From assembly GCA_019925795.1 (NCBI GenBank), contig CM034313.1, positions 90,737,663-90,801,662 of the forward strand: a stretch of 64,000 nt of DNA. Reading direction: 5' to 3'. A program made the translations under genes and the position numbers. Every line of letters begins with the position of its first letter. Position 1 is the stretch's first letter. The notes beneath the pieces were generated by a model, which saw only the letters and a list, made by a program, of their open reading frames with translations, was not told where the DNA came from and ran no database searches. The DNA comes from Dendrobium chrysotoxum (taxonomy: Eukaryota > Streptophyta > Magnoliopsida > Asparagales > Orchidaceae). Shown here piece after piece: positions 52,001 through 61,000 of the stretch.

Positions 52001-55000
52001 TAGTCTTATCAACAAGAAGAATATCATCAACAAAAGCATACACCAAGGTACATCCTCTTGCAAAATTTCTAGTGAGAACATCCATGACTAAAGCAAGAAG
52101 ATATGGGCTTAAGGCTGATCCTTGATGTAATCCAACCGAAATAGAAAAATACTTGGTCAAACCACCTTATTTTTGAACACAAGTAATAGCTCCTGCATAC
52201 ATATCTTTAATGATTTGAATATAAGCGTTATTAACTCCTTTCTTTTCAGGAACTCTCCATAGCACTTCTCTTGGAACTTTATCATATGCTTTCTCTAAAT
52301 CAATAAATATCATATAAAGATTCTCCTTATTTTCCCTATATTTCTCCATCAAACCTCTCAATAAATGTATGGCTTCCATAGTAGACCTACCCGGCATGAA
52401 TTCAAATTGATTTTTAGAAACATTAGTATCATGCCGCAACCTACGCTCCATAACTCGCTCCCATAGTTTTAAAGTATGACACATTAACTTAATTCTTCTA
52501 TAATTCGCACAATCATGTGCATCACCTTTATTCTTAAAAAGAAGAATTAACACCCTCATTCTCCACTCATTTGGCATCTTTTTAGTCTTCAAAACAGTAT
52601 TAAAAAGTTTCATAAGCTAAGAAATTCCTTTTATCTCCTAAGCATTTCCACACCTCTATTGGAATATCATCAAGTCCAACAGCTTTTTCACACTTCATTT
52701 TCTTTAAAGCCTTTCTAACTTCAGTTTTACTAATACGCCGATAAAAACAAAAATATTTATTTTCATTTAGGGTGCTAAGGTCTAAAGTCAATCGTATTTT
52801 CATAATTTTTATTAAAAAGTTTAGCAAAATATCTCATCCGCCTTTGTTGAATATCATCTTCTAAGTACTTTTTGATCTTTATCCTTAATAAACTTCGCTT
52901 GAACTAAATCCTTACTACTCATATCTCTTTGTTTGATTGACTTATACATATATCTTTCTCCCTCATTAGTATCTAATCTATTATATAAATCATTAAAAGC
53001 TAAAATCTTTGCATCACATATTGCTTTCTTAGATTCTTTACGTACCTCTTTATATCTATCCCAATTATCAAAATTTTTACATCTAAACTAATTTTTATAA
53101 TAAATCTTCTTATTTTTTATCTTTTCTTGCACATTTGGATTCCACCACCAACTATTTTTACTATTAAGAGCTTTTTCCTTTGATACTCCAAGCACATCTT
53201 TTACAATATTTTTAATATCACTAGCCACTTTTTTCCACATAATATTAGCATCTTCCTACACAGACAAAATTTTAAGATCTAAAATCTTACTCTCAAAAAT
53301 ATTTTTATTTATATTCTTTAAATGCCCCAATCTAATCCTAGAATATCATTTAACTTTATTTTTTATTTTCTGCCCTTTTATCTTAAAGTCCAAAACTAAT
53401 AATTGATGTTGGGTATATAAATTTTCACTCGGAATTACTTTACAATTTTTAAACTTTTTCAGGTTCTCATTCAAGAATGCATTCTTGGTATCTAGTTGAT
53501 GTAGGTGTCGATCTAAATTTGCTGCTAAGGAAAGAAGAATCCTGATAGTCTTGAGCTTTGCAACAGGAGCAAAAGTTTCCTGATAGTCTAGTCCAAAAGA
53601 CTGATTGAATCATCTTGCAACCAGTCTAGCTTTCATCCTCTCAACACTATCATCCACTTTATGCTTTACAGTGAACATCCATTTGCAAGTCACAACCTTC
53701 TTTCCTGGTGGAAGATTCGTAATCACCCATGTTTCATTTTTTCCAAGGCCATAATTTCTTCTTTAACAGCTTGTCTCCATCTTGGGTGATTCAAAGCTTC
53801 CTTAATATTAGTTGGAATCTGTACATCATCCAACTTGGAAAAGGAAGACTTGATAAGTGTCTGATAATGTGCTATATGAGAGAGTTTTCGATTGGATGCT
53901 TGGTGCATGATTCTGGCTATTTGATGACTCTATCTTTTTTTTGAACTTCCTCATTTTTATCCTCAGTATGAATTTCTACTAGTGTTGGATCCATTGAAGG
54001 AGAGTTGACAGGTACAAGATTTGTCTCACTGCTCAGCATATGCTGATTTTTCTTCTTTTTTTCTTGAGTATAAATATTGTTATTCTTTAATTGCTACTCT
54101 TTGCATGGACTGATTGGGACTTATGAGTGGAGGTAATAGGTCTGATGGTGGAGTTTGAGACGTAGGAGATATATCTTGGGAAATACTCGTGGTTTGGATT
54201 TCTTGTGATATTTGTTAATTTTGACTGGATTTTGTTTGGTTGTATAATAAAGAATTCCACTCCCAAGTTTGAAATTCTCCTTCACTCTCACCCTGAATTT
54301 CAAAACTACAAAAGTATGGGTTGTTTTCAAAGAAGGTAACATCCATTGTTTCAAATACTTTCCTAGAAATCGGGCAAAAGCATTTGTAACCTCTTTTTGT
54401 CGGAGAATAGCCAATAAAGATGCATTTTTTTGATCTTGGGTCAAGCTTGCTTCTATCTTGTGGATAAATATGAACAAAGGCAGAGCACCCAAAAATTTTA
54501 GGTGAAAGGTTTGATAATATGAACCAATCATGAGGATAGGCTTTGAGTAGAGTTTGTCTAGGTGTTCAAATTTTAGTACCCGAGTAGGTAACCTATTTAT
54601 TAGGTATGCAACAGTAAGAATGGCTTCCTCCCATAGATATTTTAGTACTTTTGTGAATAGCATAATAGATCTGGCAAATTTTAGGAGTTGCCTATTTTTT
54701 CTCTCAGCTATCCCATTTTATTGAGACGTATACGCACATGAACTCACTTAGATTATCTCTTGACTGGATATGTATTCTCTCATGATAGAATGGAAGTACT
54801 CTCTCCTATTGTCTGATTTTAAGATTTGAATTTTTGTATCAAACTGGTTTTGAATTATCAGTTGAAATGATTTGAATATCCTTTCACCTTCAGATTTTTT
54901 CTTCATTAAATAAACCCAAATGAGTCTAATATGATCATCAACAAATATCACAAACTACCTTGCTCCACTTATACTTTTAACCCTTGAGGGTCCCCAAATA

Positions 55001-58000
55001 TCACTATGGATCAAGGCAAAGGGTTTAGAAGGTTGGTAAGAAACAATTGGGTAATATGATCTGGTATGTTTAGCCAATTGACAAATTTCACATTTGAACA
55101 AACTTGGATTTTTATTAATAAATAAATGAGAAAAAAGCTTTTCAAGATACATAAAATTTGGATGACCTAACCTATAATGCTATATGATAATATTTCTATC
55201 TTGATTGACTCTAGAATGACTCAACAAACTGCCTTACAATAGGATGACTCTTAGGAGGAGGATTCTTAGTAGCAGCAATTAAGGTTTGTATGAATTTCGG
55301 TGTCTTGATTTAATATAACCCAAAGCACATCTCAGCATTGCCAATCTTCTTCTCCGAATTCAGTTCCTGAAAATACATACATTATTGGAGAAATTGTTAA
55401 GCAATTACTATCACGAGTCAATTTACTAATGGAAATCAGATTGCACTCAAAATTGAGCACATAAAGCACCGATTTAAAGGTGATAACTTCTGTGACAATA
55501 GCGGAACTAGTTCCAAAAAATTTTGGATGTTGGGTCATCAGCAACCTTAACTACTCGATTTGAATGATAAGATTGGCAGTCATGAAGGAGTGTAATGTCT
55601 CATGTCATGTGATCTGATACTCCTGAGTTAATAAACCAAAGTTTTGATTGTTTTATACCTGAGTGAGCGTGTAGGCTGGTAGCAGGTTCTGGAGACTGTT
55701 GGTTTTTGATGTTGTTAAGTAGCAACTTCAGCATCTCTAAATGCTCCTTGGTGAAAGAAATGGCTTCAGCTTTGATTGATTGATCTTGTGTGGTGTTGAT
55801 AGAGTTCGCCTTGCTTTCTTGTGCTGATTTGTTTGCCTTGCAATTAGCTGGTTTTCCATAAATCTTCCAACATGTCTCTTTTGTATGTCTTGATTTGGCA
55901 CAGTGATCACACCATGGTTTTCCTCCCTTCTTTTGATGTTGATTTTCAACATGTGAGGGGTTTATATTGTTGCGGACAATATGAGCATTTTCTTCTTCAA
56001 CCTTTGGAGATCCTTGTAGGCCTCCCAACATGACCTTCCTCTGCTCTCTTCCCTTCAAACTTCAGAAAACGCCTCCCGGAGATTTGGAAGAGATTTGGTT
56101 CCCTTGATCCGTCCTCTAACGCCATCCAAGTTCTTGTTCAAACCCATTGAGAATTTGAATATTTATTTTGTCTCAACAATCTTCCGGTGAAGAGCGTGAT
56201 CTTCTGGGCATTTTTATTGATACTGTTCAAACATATCTAATTGTTGCCAATAACAGGTTAGAGTAATAAAATATTGAGTTACCGTTAGGTCCTTTTGTTG
56301 GCAGTCGTGAAGAATGGTTTCAATTGCTAATAGCTTGGAACTGGAGTAGGTCTCTTTAATGGCCTCCCATATTTCTTGGGCCATCTCATAAAAAACGTTC
56401 TCATCGATTTCTATATTCATGGAGTTGATGAGCCAATACATGATTTGATGATTCTCTGCTTTCCATTTTCTATAGAGAGGATCGGTTTGCGGTGGTATAG
56501 GGGCTTCACCATTGAGATAGTCTTCTTTTCCTCTCCCACAAATAAACATTCTCACCAATTGAGACCATTGCAAAAAATTTTGCACATTAAATCGGTGTTT
56601 TGTGATGAGAGGAGAAAGAGGAGAAGAGTTGTCTGCAGATCCAGAGTTTTCGGTGTTTAAACCGGTAATATTTGAGTAAGAGGATCAGATCTCACTATCC
56701 ATGGTCATGGTTGGGTTTCCTCAGTTGAAAGAGAAGATGAATTTTGGGCAAGGGATACCGATGCTTGAAGAGAGGCTATCGACAAGATGATGGAAAGTTA
56801 CCACTAGCTGAGGGTTTGTAAGAAATGGAGGAAGGTTCGCCGTCGGCACTCAGAGAAGTCTTAGGATTTTTCTAGGCTCTGATACCATGTAGAAATTGTT
56901 TAGAGGGATATTTAAATTCTATTCTATTCCTTGGAATCATTACATATATATTCATTCTAGGAGAATAAACAGAAAAAAGGAAGGACATTTAATCTAATTA
57001 ATTATAATAAACATATCCCACGGATCTCCAACTGCAGCCCTTGGATTGCATCCCACGGATCTCCAACTACAGCCCTCGGATTGCTGCCCACGAATCTCCA
57101 ACTGCAACCCTCGGATTACTGCCCACAAATCTCCAACTGTAGCCCTCAGATTGCTACCCACAGATTGCTGACGTGGTAATACATGTTTGGAATATCCTCT
57201 TGACGTTTTCCAATTTTGTTATATCTTTATGTTAGAAGGTCGTAGCTTTTGTAATGAAACATTTTCTCATTCTGCTGAAATAACTTGGGATGCTGTTTGA
57301 GTATATTTGAAATAACTATCTGATTAATCATTTGTACCTTTGAAAATATGTTAGTAATATTGGTGTCGTTTGTTTTAGTGCAAACAAACTTATAGTCAGT
57401 TCATTTTTTAAGCGATTTAAATGGATAAACTTGACGTTTAAACAAATATACATCAACATATGTAATGATAACTTTTCATCTTTGTTTTTCTTGAGGCTTC
57501 TATAATAAAAGATCTCATTGCGGATTAAACGGCCATTTTTTTGTCTTCTCACAAATCAAGATCCTTTATCTCTTCTTGCTATTAACGCTTCCCATTTTTA
57601 AGCTTTAAATTAAGAAGCACCTCCATCGAGCATACTCTTCCTATAGTTAGTGACTTGGACATCATGTGAGTCTATTGAATTTTGGTTATAAAAATTTACC
57701 TTTTTGATATTGAATAGGATTATGGATACTTTCATATTTAATTTAAGCCCGTTTTATATTTAAGCGAATGTAGAACTACCCTAGAATATTTAAATTCTAT
57801 TGTTGTATGTTGAATATGTTTTATTCATGATAGGGGACCAATCATCATGTTTTATAAGGCTTTGATGACAAGATTGTTTAGAACTGTCAATTGATTTAGA
57901 TTATGTATTGATGTTGTACTGTATTTGTTTATATGATTCTAGTAATTTTTCAGGAACAATTTTATATAATGAAAGCAGATGAGGTTGTTTCTCGATCATT

Positions 58001-61000
58001 CCATATATACCCCACAACAGACCAGGCTGGAAAATATGAATGTGCAGGTTGTCATAATATCAAGTTGAGCAATTGTAGAGAGATTATGCTGGCTCAATGT
58101 TTTTCTTTATTCTAATAATATTCTATTCTCTCTCTCACTTCAGCTATTCTCAAGGCTTCTGATTTTACAGAAGTAGATCGTGCGGAGTGCCAATTTACTA
58201 CCACGGCAACTGTCCTTGACAATGGATCCCAGGTTCCTAAGACACCCTTAGTTTGATATTGTTGGAAATTTCAATCATTAGCTGTTGCTCATTGGGCAAC
58301 TGGGGCTTAGCCTGCATTCTTTAAAGGCTAGCTTAAACTCAGCACTCAACACAGTTAGGCATTATCTAACTTTCATAATCCTCAGTATGAACTTAAAATA
58401 TGTCTTTATCAAGGTTGGGCTTAAATTCTTGGTTACAGTTGTCATTCTTTGAAGGATTCTCGTAAGCCATGAATTTTTTATGCTTAAATATAAGTTCTGC
58501 AACATCATACGCTTGTTTGGAAGCTTTTAAAACCCTCCCCAATCCTCTCCCTCCTCTCCTCATGCTGCCAGCCCCATTAACGGGCTTCCCCATTGTTTCC
58601 CTATTGAAGCCCTAAGCCATATTTGAATTTGAATTCAATTTTTCAAATTCAATTCCCTCCAAATTTACTTAAATCTGAAATTAATTTCAGATTTACTAAA
58701 AACCCTCTCCAAACCCTAACCTAACTTAGCTCACACAAGCCATTCCCTCTCTCCTTGGCTGCCCCCTTCCCCTCTCCTCATCTTCCTTGGAAACCCTAAT
58801 CTCTCTAGAGTTTCGGAGCCGCGAAGAGAAGACAAATTCCTTCCTCCCTTCAACCGTTGGTGCATGGCCGATCCTGAGGTCGACCACAGATTCACCTACA
58901 ACGATCAAGGAGAAATCGATATTTTGCTATCCCCTTTCTTCAACCCGGGCTTTGGAGCTGACGAAGAATACGTCGACCGCATCCTCTTGTGCTTGGTAGA
59001 GATTATCGACGAGCAACAACCATCCGGATTGTGGCAAATCACAGGACATCCACCGACTTCTTCAACTCCGACTACTTCTCTGACGAACAAGGTTTTACGT
59101 GTCACGTGTCTTGTGGTGGTGTTACTAGGGTTGCTTCTACCTTTTCTCCGCTAAACCCCAACTTCACGAGCGAGAGTGAAGGAACTTGAGGTGAACTGAT
59201 GAGGACATCCACACTTGGAAAGTTTATCGTAGACGTGGCCGTCAATCTACGGCCACGATCGAGTCTTTGTATTTCTGAGTTTATTATGTTATTTGTTTCT
59301 TTTATTTTAGTTTACTGTTTTACCCTTACTTAAGGGCGGAGTGTTTGTAAGCCCAATGTGGGCATTTTAGTCTTTTCTTTTATTTCTCTTGTGAGGTTAT
59401 TTATAGGCCACTATTGTATCGTTTGAAGGTAATGAATGAATAAAAAAAAAAATTTTCCTGCACTTGTGAATTCTGAGAGAGTTGGAGAGTTCTTGGAGAG
59501 AGCTTTTGGAGAAGTCCCTTGGCGAAGGGCGACGGATCACCCACCAACCTTGGAAGTGTCCGGGTTCGTGGCTACTTTATTCCTTTTCCCTCTTCTTGTT
59601 CCCTCTCCCCACTCTCCCACCCGCCGGCCACTTCATCCCCAAACCCCACGGCCAAGCCATCCACCGGCCTCCCTCTCCACGCCTTCCCCACTGGTTGCAC
59701 TATTGCCTCCTTTTCCTAATTTGGGTGTGAAAGAAAGAGGACAAATTTTTGAATTCAAATCACATTAGTTTGAAATTCAAAATCTTTTCTAATTTACTAA
59801 ACCTATGTTAGGAAAGTTTCCTATTTGAATCATATTTGAATCCCAAATTAAAAGGAGATCTATTTCAAACCTTTCCTAATCCTAAAACCCAAATTAAGAA
59901 GCTTTCCTAATCCCTCCCCTAGCCCATTCAGCCGCCGGCCCCTACATGGATCCCTATGGATTTGGTTTCCTAAAATATTAAATCTATTTTAAGGAAGCTA
60001 ATAAATTTCAGCCCTTGATTGATGTGGAATTAATTAGGGCCTTCCTAATTGAATATTTTAAATAAAGAAGGCTTGAATTAATTCCCCAAATCCCTCCCCC
60101 CCTATTTAAAGCCGCCGGCCTCATCCCCTTGTCCGCCCCCCCTCTCTCTCTCCACTTCCCCCTCTCCTCATCAATTCAAATCTTTGGGATTAAATCCTAT
60201 TTCCTTTTTCTAATTCCCTCCTAATTTCAAAAACCTGAGAACAGTTTCAGGTTTTTGAAACTTCTAACCTTCATAAGCCTAACCCTAGCTTTACCCAAAC
60301 CTGAACCAAATCCTCCTCCCTATTCTTACCTTGGCCGCCCACTTTCCCTACCCCTTTCCACTTGAATTTCAAAGGGAAACCATTGTTCCCTTGGAGAAAC
60401 TTTAAAGGACAGCAAGGTGCCATCACGTTCAATCCCTTTCTTCACAAGCAACATGAATGGAAGTCCCCGACTGGGACTACGGCTTGGTACTTGACGAACA
60501 CGACAACATCGACATCCTCCGTTCCCCATTCTTCGACGTCGGATTCGACTTCGACAACACCGTCGAAGAATACTTCGAACGGATCCACATCACTTTGGTG
60601 GATACAATTGACGATCAACGGACGAAAGGACGGTGGACCATCATCGGCCGAACCACGATCTCTTCCACTCCGGGCACTTCCACACTCAAAGGCTACTTCA
60701 CTCGATTCCTCCGATTCCTCACCCATACCTTAGGCATTCAAGTGGATACTGTCCGCCGACGACTCCTTTCCGATTAAGGTGAACTTTCTCCCCTCGTCAA
60801 TTACTTCTTCCTCCTCCTAACCTTGTAGGTGTTGACGGAGTCGCACAAGATCAAAGCCGCTTAATTTGCTAAAGAGCTTAGTAAACGTAGAGTTATTTAA
60901 GTGCTCCTTTATGTTTAATTGTCTTATTGTTAATTGAGGGATTATGAATGAACATCTCCTATATTAGCTTTACTTTGATTTTCTAATCTATTTGTTTGTT

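Larger units (their letters stand above)
53459..57183 (-). mobile_element. Ty1/copia retrotransposon, 3' half missing
   Basis: Minus-strand order from right: LTR (from 56888), primer site CCA complement (TGGTATCAGAGCC, 56874-56887), gag, zinc knuckle and protease, integrase, and the beginning of RT. It ends in RT (HQLDTKNAFLNENLKK) at the border with the RTE, so the rest of RT, RNase H and the 3' LTR are gone. Confidence 0.87.

Noticed and set aside
57017..57170. CRISPR-like array
   Set aside because: Units are contiguous without spacers and lie in a plant LTR.
57933..58115. 60-codon ORF reading through 58047
   Set aside because: Only the part up to the GT donor at 58048 matches HAP2; the rest is intron.
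59436..59768. 110-codon Pro-rich ORF in LTR-like element 2
   Set aside because: CT-rich leader gives open frames in all three phases, and it is not conserved in element 1.
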